Assembly (NCBI GenBank): GCA_903869595.1
Contig: CAIPZV010000053.1
Coordinates: 1-64,000, forward strand
Reading direction: 5' to 3'
Length of the DNA: 64,000 nucleotides
Source of the DNA: an uncultured beta proteobacterium
GTDB taxonomy: Bacteria; Pseudomonadota; Gammaproteobacteria; Burkholderiales; Burkholderiaceae_C
A program made the translations under genes and the position numbers. Positions 1 through 9,769 of this stretch are shown piece by piece (the first letter of the stretch is position 1; every line of letters starts with the position of its first letter). The notes under the pieces were generated by a model. That model worked only from the letters and a program-made list of their open reading frames with translations, was not told the DNA's origin and ran no database searches.

Positions 1-9
1 AGCAAAAAT

Positions 10-39
10 GGATTGCTTCGCTGCGCTCGCAATGACGGA
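10..39 (-). repeat. Dispersed short palindromic-type repeat, copy 1
   Basis: Read on the minus strand this starts CGTCATTGCGAGCGCAGCG and ends with GCAATCC. It is the familiar intergenic pattern with a CGTCAT(T/C)GCGAG head and a GATCC/AATCC tail. Two diverged copies lie at 21111-21144 and 21571-21604. It sits just past the 3' end of the M16 peptidase gene. Confidence 0.6.
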
Positions 40-77
40 CTTGTGTCCTAAATGCGCCTCGTAGCGCTCTAAAGACT

Positions 78-2825
78 TCACTGCGCAGCCGCTTTACCCG
101 CGTCAGCAAAATCTCCGGCGTGTACATGCACCAAGCGGCTCCAGTCCATGTATTTGCGGATCGCGGCATTGACTTCTTCCAGGCTGGTGGCTTCTATTTT
201 TGCTAGGCGCTGCGCGGTGTAGTCCATGGTGCGTCCGGTACTCAGTTGGCCTAGCAAAGTGCCGCTTAATGCGCCATCTTGCGCTAGCGAAATTTTGCTT
301 GATTCCAGCATCGCTTTTTTGGCGTCGTCCAGCTCTTGTGCGGTGATGCCATCACGCACCAAGCGATCGGTTTCTTCGCGTAGGGCAGCTTGCAAACGCG
401 CCAGGTTTTGTGGCGCATGAATGGCATACAAAATCAAATCGGCAACCGGCTCAAAACTACTGGCCGACAACTGGCTACCGGCCGAATAGCTAATGCCTTC
501 TTTTTGCCGCAGGCGTTCTTCCAAGCGGTTGTTAGAGCCGCCGCCCAACACGCGGTTGCCGATTGCCAAAGCGATGTAGTCCGGCGCGTCATCGCGCAGG
601 CTCAGCGGCAGGGCAGCCAGATACATGGCGTTGGGCTTGTCCGGCGTGGGCAGCATCATGCGCGTAGGGCTGGCGTTGTAGGCGTTTTTGCCTAGGCGCG
701 TATAGGGCTTGGTGTTGCGCCAGTCGCCCCACAGGGCTTGGCTTTGGGCTTGCACGGCAGCGGCATCGAAGTCGCCCACCACGGCTAGCATGGCGTGGCT
801 AGCGCCGTAAAAATCTTGGTAAAAGCTTTGCACATCTTGTGTGCTGACCGCGCGCAAATTGGCCAGTATTTCATCAAAACTCAAGACCTTGCGCACATCG
901 CCTGCCGGGTAGTTGTCCAGCGCCCTGCGCAGTGCTTGCGAGGCCAAGGCCTGCGGGTCGCTGCGCTGCGACTCTATTTGCGTGATGCGCTCCTTGCGCA
1001 GTAGTTCAAACTCGGCGGGCAGCAACATAGGCGCGCGCACAATGTCCCGCACGATGTCCAGCACTTGCGGCAGGTGCTGGCGCACGGTTTCAAAGCTGAC
1101 GTTCAGACTGGAGCCACCCCCATCAACACTGATTTTGGCCTTGAGTTCATCTAATCGGCTGCTCAATGCCGCACGGCTCAGCGTACCTGCCCCGCGCATC
1201 AGCATGCGCGCCGTCAGCGCCGACACCGTGGCTTTGCCTTGCAGCGACTGCACATCGCCAAAGTCCAGCTGCAATTGGCCGTTGACGGTTTGGCCGCGTG
1301 TGGTCTTGGATAGCAAGGCCATTTGCATGCCGCCAGGCAATGTGCTGCGCAGTGTGCGTTTGCCGATGTTGGCGGGGCTAGCGTCAAAGTTTTCACCGGC
1401 ATCTACCGCTTTGCGGCCCTGGTAGTTGGCCAGCAAGGCCGTCACGTCCACCGGCTCGGGGATCACACTGCGCTCGGGCACAGCCGTCGGGATGAACTGG
1501 CCGAAGGTGCGGTTGCTTTCTTTGAAATAGTTTTCCGCCGCCGCTTGCACTTGTTGTACCGTCAGCGACTCCACGCGGTCACGCTCCCAAAAAAACAAAC
1601 GCCAGTCCCCGTTGGCGACGCTTTCGGACAACTGCATCGCCAGGCGCTGCGGGTCGTTCATAGTGTCGTCAAAGCCCACCATCAAGCTGGTTTTGGCGCG
1701 CTGCAACTCCTGTTCAGTCACCGGCTGGGTTTTGATGTTTTCTAAATGAGTTTGCAGACCGGTGCGCAAGTCAGAAATAGATTGCTCTTTACCCAGCTCG
1801 GCCATGAACACGATGTAGCCCGGCTCCGTCAGCGAAAAATTCCAGGGCGCTATCGACACAGCTTTGTTCTTCTCCACCAATTCCTTGTGCAAGCGCCCGT
1901 TGGGTGTGTCGGCCAATATCTCGGCCAGTGCTTCCATGGCTACCGCATCCGGGTGGCTGGCTGCTGCGGTGTGATAGAGCACTGCCGCCAATTGCGTATC
2001 GCCTACGCGCTTGACGCTGACTTCGCGCGCGCCCTGCTGCACCGGGTCGCGGGTATAAGTAAGTGGCAGGCTACGTGTTGGTTTGGGGATGGCGCCGAAA
2101 TAGAGCTCCACCAGCGCCAGCGTTTTGGCGGTGTCCAGCTTGCCGGTAATGATCAAAACCGCATTGTCCGGCTGGTAGTACTGGCGGTAAAAGGCTTGCA
2201 GGTTTTCAATACGTACGTTCTCCACATCGCTGCGCGCGCCGATGGTGGACTTGCCGTAGTTATGCCAATCGTAAGCCGTGGCCGCCATGTATTTCCATAG
2301 CGTGCGCCGGGGGTTGTTTTCGCCCATTTCCATTTCATTGCGCACTACTGAAAACTCAGTTTCCAGATCTTTGCGCGCGATAAAGCTATTGACCATGCGG
2401 TCCGCTTCCATTTCCAGCGCCCATTGCAGGTTATCGTCGTTGGCGGCAAAGGTCTCGAAGTAATTGGTGCGGTCGTACGAGGTCGTGCCGTTAAAGCGCA
2501 TGCCGCGTTTGCCCAACTCTTGCATGATGTTGCCGCGCGAGGGTGTGCCCTTAAACACCAGGTGCTCCAGCAAATGCGCCATGCCGGTTTCGCCATAGTT
2601 TTCGTGACGGCTGCCAACCAGGTAAGTGATGTTTACCGTGGTCGTGGGCTTGCTGTCATCGGGGGCCAACAATACCCGCAGGCCGTTGGGTAGGCGGTAT
2701 TCGCTGACGCCTTCGACCTGGGTGTACAAAGTGCCCGCTACACCAGCCGAGACGCAAATGGGTGTTAGAAGCGAAAAGACCGCTAAGACCAAGGCCAGGG
2801 CGAAGGCATTGCTGGTATGACGCAT
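78..2825 (-). CDS. Secreted M16 family zinc metallopeptidase (paralogue A)
   Basis: A 915-residue pitrilysin-type (M16) peptidase. The inverted zinc motif HxxEH is HLLEH (H84, E87, H88), followed by the usual substrate-cleft region and a second, non-catalytic M16 half (roughly residues 480-900) with a GGGSNNRLEERLR segment. Residues 1-27 form a Sec signal peptide, so it acts in the periplasm. The open frame extends 61 codons upstream, but ATG at 2825 has an AGGA Shine-Dalgarno 7 nt before it and starts the signal peptide. It is transcribed away from the RND genes at 3053. A paralogue at 15636-18422 shares almost the whole active-site region. Substrate unknown. Confidence 0.92.
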   Translation of the reverse strand: MRHTSNAFALALVLAVFSLLTPICVSAGVAGTLYTQVEGVSEYRLPNGLRVLLAPDDSKPTTTVNITYLVGSRHENYGETGMAHLLEHLVFKGTPSRGNIMQELGKRGMRFNGTTSYDRTNYFETFAANDDNLQWALEMEADRMVNSFIARKDLETEFSVVRNEMEMGENNPRRTLWKYMAATAYDWHNYGKSTIGARSDVENVRIENLQAFYRQYYQPDNAVLIITGKLDTAKTLALVELYFGAIPKPTRSLPLTYTRDPVQQGAREVSVKRVGDTQLAAVLYHTAAASHPDAVAMEALAEILADTPNGRLHKELVEKNKAVSIAPWNFSLTEPGYIVFMAELGKEQSISDLRTGLQTHLENIKTQPVTEQELQRAKTSLMVGFDDTMNDPQRLAMQLSESVANGDWRLFFWERDRVESLTVQQVQAAAENYFKESNRTFGQFIPTAVPERSVIPEPVDVTALLANYQGRKAVDAGENFDASPANIGKRTLRSTLPGGMQMALLSKTTRGQTVNGQLQLDFGDVQSLQGKATVSALTARMLMRGAGTLSRAALSSRLDELKAKISVDGGGSSLNVSFETVRQHLPQVLDIVRDIVRAPMLLPAEFELLRKERITQIESQRSDPQALASQALRRALDNYPAGDVRKVLSFDEILANLRAVSTQDVQSFYQDFYGASHAMLAVVGDFDAAAVQAQSQALWGDWRNTKPYTRLGKNAYNASPTRMMLPTPDKPNAMYLAALPLSLRDDAPDYIALAIGNRVLGGGSNNRLEERLRQKEGISYSAGSQLSASSFEPVADLILYAIHAPQNLARLQAALREETDRLVRDGITAQELDDAKKAMLESSKISLAQDGALSGTLLGQLSTGRTMDYTAQRLAKIEATSLEEVNAAIRKYMDWSRLVHVHAGDFADAGKAAAQ

Positions 2826-3052
2826 AAAGATTCCTTTTGGACTAGGGTGCGCGGGCTGCACATCAGGAATAATTTTGGCACACAAGTAAGGGCGCTCTGT
2901 ATCCATACCAGCTGCCCAAAATAGTGGTTTAGTGGCTTGCGCCTCCGCCCTAGAATCCACCAAACCGCGAAATAGAGCCCCCAGGCTGAGTGTTAGCGCG
3001 GTGTCCACACCATCATTAGCTTAAGCAATGCATATTGAGCTAGCCCCAATTT
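2826..3052. promoter_or_regulatory. Divergent intergenic region between M16 peptidase and RND operon
   Basis: This 227-nt gap separates the starts of two divergently read genes, so it should hold promoters for both. I see no convincing -35/-10 pair or operator palindrome. Apart from the AGGA Shine-Dalgarno of the minus-strand gene nothing specific can be assigned. Confidence 0.4.
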
Positions 3053-4186
3053 ATGAAACGACTTTCCCTACTTTTGTGTCTCGTCCTCGGCTTAGCTGCC
3101 TGTAAGAAGGCGCCTGATGCGACCGGCACCGACGGTTTAGCCGCAGTGCCTTTACTGGTTGCACCTGAAGACCTTTTCATAGTATCGGACGGGGCAATGG
3201 GTGGCGGACCGGCTATCTCGGGCACGATCGCGGCAGAGCGCAAGGCCGATCTACGCGCCGAGGCCTCGGCGGTGGTGCTGGAGGTGCTTAAAGACAACGG
3301 CGATGTGGTGCGCCGGGGCGATTTGCTGGTTCGGCTCGACGAAACAGCCATCCGCGACAACCTCAATGCCGCCGAAGACAGCGCCCGTAACGCCGGCTTT
3401 CAGTGGGAGCAGGCCAAGCGCAATCTGGAGCGCCTGAAAACCCTGCGCGCCAGCGGCATGGCTACCCTGCAATCGATCGATGACGCCGAAATCCGTACTA
3501 ACTCTGCACAAAACGAGGTATCTGCCGCCAACTCGCGCGTGGCGCTGGCCCGTCAACAGTTACAACGCACCCAGGTACGCGCGCCATTTGATGGTGTGAT
3601 CGGCGAGCGCAAGGCCTCCCCAGGCGACACGGCCTCGGTTGGCAAAGAATTGCTCAAGGTAATCGATCCCGCCAGCTTGCGCTTTGTAGGCCGCGTCTCG
3701 GCGGACCAGGCAGGGCGCCTGAAACTGGGCCAGCCGGTGCGCTTTCGTGTCAATGGTTATGGCGATGAGAGCTTCGAAGGCAAGGTCACCCGCATCGATC
3801 CGACGGCTAACGAGGCTACCCGCCAACTGGAAGTCCTGGTTGGTTTTACTGGTCCCGAGCGGCCGCGCGTCGCTGGTCTTTATGCCGAAGGGCACATCAG
3901 CAGCGGCGCAAATGCCCAAAGTGGCCCAGTGGTGGATGAATCGGCCGTGCAACGCCTGGGTGAGGCCAGTTTCGTTTGGCGGGTCGACGCTAGCACCTTG
4001 CACAAAGTGGTGCTGACCCTGGGTGCCCGTGATGTCCGTAGCGGTCGGTATGCGGTATTGGCCGGTGTCCAAACTGGTGACCGCCTGCTGCGCAACCCCG
4101 CAAGCGGCTTAAAAGACGGCCAAGCCATTAGCCTGGTGATGGCACCTGCGCAGGCCAAACCCAGCGCTACCGCATCCGGGCCATAA
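3053..4186 (+). CDS. RND efflux periplasmic adaptor lipoprotein (membrane fusion protein)
   Basis: A 377-residue HlyD/AcrA-type adaptor linking an inner-membrane RND pump to an outer-membrane channel. The N-terminus is a lipoprotein signal with lipobox LAAC (acylated C17). It then has a barrel-sandwich/lipoyl half (about 50-85), an alpha-helical hairpin (about 95-165), the second lipoyl half with the typical QLQRTQVRAPFDGVIGE sequence, and a beta-barrel. It ends 2 nt before the RND pump gene, so the two are co-transcribed. No outer-membrane channel gene is present in the window. Substrate not predictable. Confidence 0.9.
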   Translation: MKRLSLLLCLVLGLAACKKAPDATGTDGLAAVPLLVAPEDLFIVSDGAMGGGPAISGTIAAERKADLRAEASAVVLEVLKDNGDVVRRGDLLVRLDETAIRDNLNAAEDSARNAGFQWEQAKRNLERLKTLRASGMATLQSIDDAEIRTNSAQNEVSAANSRVALARQQLQRTQVRAPFDGVIGERKASPGDTASVGKELLKVIDPASLRFVGRVSADQAGRLKLGQPVRFRVNGYGDESFEGKVTRIDPTANEATRQLEVLVGFTGPERPRVAGLYAEGHISSGANAQSGPVVDESAVQRLGEASFVWRVDASTLHKVVLTLGARDVRSGRYAVLAGVQTGDRLLRNPASGLKDGQAISLVMAPAQAKPSATASGP

Positions 4187-4188
4187 GC

Positions 4189-7100
4189 ATGTTTCTATCG
4201 GATTTCAGCATTCGCCGCCCGATTGCCACGGTGGTGCTCATCGTGGGGCTGATGGCCTTGGGGCTGATGGCGCTCAACAAATTGCGCGTCAACCAGTTTC
4301 CCGATATAGAAAACCCCGGCCTTTTTATCGCTATCGCCTATCCCGGTGCCTCGCCCGACACCGTGGAGCGTGAAATCGTCAACCGTTTGGAAAAGTCACT
4401 GCAAAGCGTCGCGGGTGCCCAAAAAGTCTGGTCCACAAGCGCCGAAGGCAATGCGCGCTTTGATATGCAGTTTGCGTTTGGCAAAAATATGATCGAAGCG
4501 GGCGACGAGGTGCGCGGCGTGATTGCCTCGGTGCGCTACAAGCTGCCTATCGAAATGCGCGAGCCGGTCATCCGCCGCTACGACCCCTCTGCCCAGCCCA
4601 TCATCAATCTGGCTTTGTCGAGTAGCAGCCAAAGCCACGCACAAATATCGCGCTTGGCCGAGGACGTGCTTGCTGACAAGTTGCGCGCTTTGCCCGGTGT
4701 GGCCACGGTCAATGTTTCTGGCTCTCTTAAGCGCGAGCTGTCGGTGTTGCTGCGTTCTGCAAAACTGCGGGAATACAACGTCTCAGTGGCTGAGGTGGTT
4801 AATGCCATTCGCGCCCAAAATGCGAATGCACCCGTGGGCAAACTGCGCGGCCCCTATGAAAACGAGAGTATTCGCCTGGTAGGCCGTATCGCTGAGCCGC
4901 AAGACTTTACGCAAATTGTTGTCAAGCGCATGGGTGCCCAACTGGTACGTCTGGGCCAATTGGGCACGGTGGAAGACGGGTTTGCCGATCTGGACGGCAT
5001 CAGTACCCGCAGTGGCAAACCCAATGTGGGCATTTTCGTGACCCGTTCGCGTGACGCCAGTACCGTGTCGGTCGCCAAGGCCGTGCGCGAGGCGACCAAA
5101 GAATTCAACGCCCAACTGGCCAAGGACAGCCCCGGCACGGTACTTGAAATCACCCGCGACGGCGGTAAAGATGCGCAAAACAGTCTCAATAACGTGATCG
5201 AGTCGCTGGTGCTGGGCGCGGGCTTGACCATCGTGGTGGTTTACGCGTTTCTGAACTCCTGGCGCTCCACCCTGATTACCGGGCTGAGCCTTCCTACCTC
5301 GGTCATCGCCGCGTTTATTGGCGTTTGGTTGTGCGGTTTTACGCTCAATTTCATGTCTCTCCTGGGCTTGTCGCTGGCTATCGGTGTACTTATTGACGAT
5401 GCCATCGTGGTGCGCGAGAACATCGTGCGCCACATGCAGCGCGGCTCCGACAGGCGCACTGCCGCTTTGGAAGGTACGGCCGAAATTGGGCTGGCGGTGA
5501 CGGCGACAACGATGTCCATCATGGCGGTTTTTTTACCGGTGGCTTTCATGCCCGGAGGGGCTGGTGAATGGTTTCGTCCCTTCGCTTTGACGGTGGCCTG
5601 TTCGGTCATGGTCAGTCTGGTGATTTCTTTCACCTTGGATCCCATGCTTTCTGCTTATTGGGGCGATCCGCCAGACCACCATAGTGCACCCAAAGGCCCG
5701 GTGGGGCGAAGACTGCAAGTTTTCAATGACTGGTTTGACCGCCAGTCGGATCGCTATGCCGGCGTGATTGCCTGGGCTTTGCACCACCGGCGCGCCATGG
5801 GCTTGATTGCCCTGAGTTCATTGATTGCCGCGATTGCGCTGCATATGCGCTTTGGTGGCTCGGCCTTTTTGCCTGCCGCCGATTCGGGCAACCTGATGAT
5901 TGATGTGCGTACGCCCGCTTCCTCTTCACTCGAGTACGCGCGCCTCAAGATGGAACGGGCTGCCGAAATTGCCCGCACGCTGCCCGAGACACGCGAGACC
6001 AATAGCAATATTGGACCCAACGGCGGGCGCATTTATGTAGACATCGGTCCGCGCAAAGACCGCCGCCGTAGCGCCAAAGAAGTGGCCGCAGAACTGCGCG
6101 AGAAAATCCGACCGCTCATTGGCGCTGAATTTACCGTGTTTGACGACCTGGGCAATGGCGCGCGCAAACCTGTGCAAATCGAGTTCACGGGACCTGACTC
6201 TCGCCGATTACTGGAAATCACCAACCGCTTTATGGAAAAATTGCGCCAAGTTCCTGGCGCGGTGGATGTGGGTCTGTCTGAGCAAGACCCCAGCAAAGAG
6301 CTTCGCATCGAACTCAATCGCGGGCTGGCCAACTCCATGGGGATTTCTGCCAACGATGCGGCCCAAGCCCTGCGCGTCGCGTTTGCGGGGGTGGAGGTGG
6401 GCGACTGGGTGGATCCAACCGGAGAGACGCGCGATGTAGCGGTGCGCCTGCATCCCAGCGACCGCCTGACTCGTGAAAACATCGAGCGTTTGCCCATTGC
6501 GGTCGCCGGCACCGGAGAGCTGGTGCCACTGGAGCAAATCGCCACTATCACGATGGGCAAAGCACCTTCTACGATTTCGCACAGTGAAGGCAAGCGTGTG
6601 GTGACGGTAGCGGCCAATGTCCAGGGCCGCTCCAATGGTGAAGTGACCGCCGATGCGCTGAAGCTGGCCCAGGCCATGGACTACCCCCCCGGCTATGGCT
6701 TGGAACTGGCCGGTGCTGGACAAGACCAAAAAGAGCTGTTCACCGAAATGTTGATCGCCCTGGTGAGTGGCATCGGTCTGATGTACCTGATTTTGGTCAT
6801 CCAATTTAGTTCGTTCACTGCGCCCCTGGGGGTGATGTTGTCCTTACCCTTGTCACTCATTGGCGTCGTGATAGCTTTATTGCTGACGGGCGGAACCCTC
6901 AACCTCATGAGCTTTATTGGCATCATCATGCTCATGGGCTTGGTAGCTAAAAATGCGATTTTGTTGCTGGATGCGGCGCGCAAAGAAGAGGCTGGCGGCA
7001 TCGACCGTGAGCAAGCTTTAATGCATGCCGGCCGGGTACGCCTGCGCCCTATTTTGATGACCACGTTTGCGCTGATCGCAGGCATGATGCCGGTTGCACT

Positions 7101-7392
7101 GGGGCTGGGCGAGGGAGGCGAGTTTTACCAACCGCTGGCTGTCTCCATTATTGGTGGGACCATCACCTCTACGCTGCTGACTTTGCTAGTGGTGCCCAGT
7201 TTTTACGACAGCATCGAAAGTGCCCGCGAGCGTATGCTGGCAAAAATTCGCGATCGCAGTGCGCGCTACCACGCGTCCTTGGCGATGGTGCTCACGATCC
7301 TCGAAGCCTTCTGTACTTTGCTGCTGTTTCGCTTTCTATGGCGTAACTTGCTAGCCGGCTGGCTCTGGATGCGCCGACGCGCTGCCCGTTGA
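4189..7392 (+). CDS. RND efflux pump, inner-membrane subunit (HAE1-like)
   Basis: A 1067-residue proton-driven RND transporter of normal length (12 TM helices, two large periplasmic loops). The proton-relay aspartates in TM4 are D403/D404 in a GVLIDDAIVVRENI motif, and K921 in VAKNAILLLD is the matching TM10 lysine, so the relay looks intact. It starts 2 nt after the adaptor stop. The C-terminus carries about 45 extra, partly hydrophobic residues ending in an Arg-rich tail. It probably exports hydrophobic compounds; the substrate cannot be read from sequence. Confidence 0.93.
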   Translation: MFLSDFSIRRPIATVVLIVGLMALGLMALNKLRVNQFPDIENPGLFIAIAYPGASPDTVEREIVNRLEKSLQSVAGAQKVWSTSAEGNARFDMQFAFGKNMIEAGDEVRGVIASVRYKLPIEMREPVIRRYDPSAQPIINLALSSSSQSHAQISRLAEDVLADKLRALPGVATVNVSGSLKRELSVLLRSAKLREYNVSVAEVVNAIRAQNANAPVGKLRGPYENESIRLVGRIAEPQDFTQIVVKRMGAQLVRLGQLGTVEDGFADLDGISTRSGKPNVGIFVTRSRDASTVSVAKAVREATKEFNAQLAKDSPGTVLEITRDGGKDAQNSLNNVIESLVLGAGLTIVVVYAFLNSWRSTLITGLSLPTSVIAAFIGVWLCGFTLNFMSLLGLSLAIGVLIDDAIVVRENIVRHMQRGSDRRTAALEGTAEIGLAVTATTMSIMAVFLPVAFMPGGAGEWFRPFALTVACSVMVSLVISFTLDPMLSAYWGDPPDHHSAPKGPVGRRLQVFNDWFDRQSDRYAGVIAWALHHRRAMGLIALSSLIAAIALHMRFGGSAFLPAADSGNLMIDVRTPASSSLEYARLKMERAAEIARTLPETRETNSNIGPNGGRIYVDIGPRKDRRRSAKEVAAELREKIRPLIGAEFTVFDDLGNGARKPVQIEFTGPDSRRLLEITNRFMEKLRQVPGAVDVGLSEQDPSKELRIELNRGLANSMGISANDAAQALRVAFAGVEVGDWVDPTGETRDVAVRLHPSDRLTRENIERLPIAVAGTGELVPLEQIATITMGKAPSTISHSEGKRVVTVAANVQGRSNGEVTADALKLAQAMDYPPGYGLELAGAGQDQKELFTEMLIALVSGIGLMYLILVIQFSSFTAPLGVMLSLPLSLIGVVIALLLTGGTLNLMSFIGIIMLMGLVAKNAILLLDAARKEEAGGIDREQALMHAGRVRLRPILMTTFALIAGMMPVALGLGEGGEFYQPLAVSIIGGTITSTLLTLLVVPSFYDSIESARERMLAKIRDRSARYHASLAMVLTILEAFCTLLLFRFLWRNLLAGWLWMRRRAAR

Positions 7393-7451
7393 GCGCGTTG
7401 GATAGGTTTTCTAGCGAGATTGCAAAGTAAATTTCGAGCCCCGAACTTGCC

Positions 7452-8963
7452 ATGTCACCTCCCGCTATGTGCTGTCATCGCACTGTTCTTAGGCTGTGGC
7501 TGGCGTTGCTGCTGTTGGTTTTACCCATTCTTGCCGGTGCTACAGCTGCGTTAGAGGCGCCAGTCGTGGACCCAACCGTCGCCTGCCGCATTGCTGGTAT
7601 CAAAACCGAGGTTCGTTGTGGTCAGATAGTGCGCGCGCTGGATGCAGCGCGTCCGGGCGGACCGCAAATCAAGGTGCACTATGTGGTTCTACGCTCAGTA
7701 GCGCGCAACCGCAAACCAGACCCGGTTTTTATGCTTGCTGGCGGCCCTGGCCAAAGCGCGATCAGCCTGGCCGCTACCGTTTTTCCCTGGTTCGAACGTC
7801 TGCTGCTGCAACGTGACCTGGTGCTGGTGGACCAACGCGGCACCGGCCAGTCCGCGCCGCTGATGTGCCCGCCCGTAACGATGCTGCCCTTTGCCTCGGC
7901 GAGCGCCCAGGCGCAGGAACTGGCCCAATGCCGCGCTGCGCTTGCGCGCCTGCCCTACATTGCGGCGCCCTCCGACCTGGGGTTTTTCACAACGACCCTG
8001 GCCATGCAAGACCTGGACGCCGTACGCCAGGCGCTGGGTGCAGAGCAGGTCAATCTGGTGGGCGCCTCCTACGGAACACGCGCTGCCTTGGAGTACATGC
8101 GCCAATTTGGTCCGCATGTGCGGCGCAGTGTGCTGGACGGCGTTGCCCCGCCCGATATGGTGTTACCCACCACCTTGGGGCCGGATAGTCAGGCTGCACT
8201 CGACGCGCTGTGGGCCAGTTGCGGCGCGCAAAGCCATTGCCAAAAAACCTTGCCCACCCTGGCAGACGACTGGCAGGCACTCTGGCAAAGATTGCCCAAG
8301 ACCGTGACGCTGGCGCACCCGATGACTGGCCTGCCTGTCACGGTCAGCGTCACGCGTGACGTGGTCCTAGGCGTAGTGCGCGGCGCGCTTTACACGCCGG
8401 CTTTGGCGGCAGCATTGCCCCAAGCCGTGCATGACGCGGCGCGTGGGCATTTTGAAGGTCTGGCCGGATTGGAGAGTGCTCTGCACAACGGAGCGCCCCA
8501 GATGCGGCTTGCTATGGGAATGCATCTGAGCGTCGTTTGCGCCGAAGACTACCCCCGCATGGCACCGTCGACAGGCGCAAGCGCACCCAGCACCGACCCG
8601 CAAGCGCAGTACCGCGCTGCTTGCCGCGACTGGCCGCAAGGCGCGGTACCGGCGGATTTCTACCGTATCCCCGCTGCGCAACACGCCAGTTTGTTGCTCA
8701 GTGGCGGCCTCGACCCGGTCACCCCACCGCGCCATGCGCAGCGGGTGCAGCAGGCGCTTGGGCCTTTGGCGCGCCATGTCGTCGTGCCTCAGGCGGGACA
8801 TGGTGTCTTGTCCCACGCCTGTATGCACAAGGCCTTGACCGCCTTTATCCAAGCGCCCGATGACGCCAAAGCGCTGGCGATTGATGCTAGTTGCGCCCAA
8901 TCGATTCCCCGACCACTGGCCTATGTGCGGCCCGTCGTGCCCACACCCGGGAGCGCACCATGA
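7452..8963 (+). CDS. Secreted alpha/beta hydrolase, S33 tripeptidyl-aminopeptidase-like
   Basis: A 503-residue S33-type hydrolase with a C-terminal TAP-like domain. The oxyanion-hole sequence is AGGPGQSA (96-103), the nucleophile S206 is in GASYGTR, the acid is D421 in SGGLDPVTPP and the base H450 in QAGHGVL: a complete triad. The N-terminus is a signal peptide, so it is exported. ATG 7467 (MCCHR) is an alternative start. It follows the RND pump after 59 nt and its stop overlaps the next start (ATGA). The family removes short peptides or amino acids from N-termini; the substrate here is unknown. Confidence 0.85.
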   Translation: MSPPAMCCHRTVLRLWLALLLLVLPILAGATAALEAPVVDPTVACRIAGIKTEVRCGQIVRALDAARPGGPQIKVHYVVLRSVARNRKPDPVFMLAGGPGQSAISLAATVFPWFERLLLQRDLVLVDQRGTGQSAPLMCPPVTMLPFASASAQAQELAQCRAALARLPYIAAPSDLGFFTTTLAMQDLDAVRQALGAEQVNLVGASYGTRAALEYMRQFGPHVRRSVLDGVAPPDMVLPTTLGPDSQAALDALWASCGAQSHCQKTLPTLADDWQALWQRLPKTVTLAHPMTGLPVTVSVTRDVVLGVVRGALYTPALAAALPQAVHDAARGHFEGLAGLESALHNGAPQMRLAMGMHLSVVCAEDYPRMAPSTGASAPSTDPQAQYRAACRDWPQGAVPADFYRIPAAQHASLLLSGGLDPVTPPRHAQRVQQALGPLARHVVVPQAGHGVLSHACMHKALTAFIQAPDDAKALAIDASCAQSIPRPLAYVRPVVPTPGSAP

Positions 8964-9769
8964 TCCTGATAGACCACGTCGCCAAGCGTTTTGCGGCTCC
9001 GGTTGCCGGCCTGGGTTGGCAGCGTAAGGGTTGGCGGATTGCGCGCGCACCTCAGACCTGGGTGCAGGCGGTGAGCGACATCAGCGTGCATGCGCCCAAC
9101 GGCCAGATTACCGGCTTGCTCGGGGCCAATGGTGCAGGCAAGACCAGCACCTTGCGCATGCTGGCGGGCTTGCTGGTGCCTGACAGTGGACGCCTGGAGG
9201 TGGATGGCATCTCAGTCACACAAGAGCGCACCAAGGCGCAATCGCGCATGGGCATCCTGGCCGATGCGCGCGGACTGTACCCGCGCCTCACCGCACGGGA
9301 AAACATGGTGTACTTTGGTCGCCTGCAAGGACTGTCGGCCCTGGCGGCCCAAGCGCGTGCCGAACAACTGGCCGATTTGTTGGACTTGCGTCCATTGCTG
9401 GACCGTGCTACCGATGGCTTTAGCCAAGGCGAGCGGGTCAAAACCGCATTGGCCCGCGCGCTGGTGCACGACCCGGACAACATCATTCTCGATGAGCCCA
9501 CCAATGGGTTGGATGTGCTGGCCACGCGCGCGCTGCGCGAGACACTGCAGTATTTATGCTCGCCAGAGGGCGGTAGCAAATGCATTGTGTTTTCCACCCA
9601 CATCATGCAAGAGGTTGAGCGCCTGTGTGATCAAGTGGTGGTCGTAGCGCGGGGGCGTAACGTGGCCAGTGGCACCGTTACGCAATTACTGGCGCAGACG
9701 GGGCAAACTGAATTTGAAGACGCCTTTGTGCAACTGGCGTTTGCGGCCGACGCGCAGGTGCCCGCATGA
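8960..9769 (+). CDS. ABC exporter ATPase, NatA-like
   Basis: A 269-residue ABC ATPase. Walker A is GANGAGKT (55-62); the signature is a degenerate FSQGE, followed by Walker [12 protein letters not shown] and a switch His in FSTHIMQEV. The start overlaps the preceding stop (ATGA), which defines it over an upstream in-frame ATG. It also overlaps the following permease by 4 nt, so both are translationally coupled. NatA/NatB-type pairs export sodium ions or small molecules; the name here rests on family resemblance only. Confidence 0.88.
   Translation: MILIDHVAKRFAAPVAGLGWQRKGWRIARAPQTWVQAVSDISVHAPNGQITGLLGANGAGKTSTLRMLAGLLVPDSGRLEVDGISVTQERTKAQSRMGILADARGLYPRLTARENMVYFGRLQGLSALAAQARAEQLADLLDLRPLLDRATDGFSQGERVKTALARALVHDPDNIILDEPTNGLDVLATRALRETLQYLCSPEGGSKCIVFSTHIMQEVERLCDQVVVVARGRNVASGTVTQLLAQTGQTEFEDAFVQLAFAADAQVPA

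Noticed and set aside
2826..3008. 61-codon N-terminal extension of the first M16 peptidase
   Set aside because: The extension is not a family feature, would bury the signal peptide, and ATG 2825 has a good Shine-Dalgarno.
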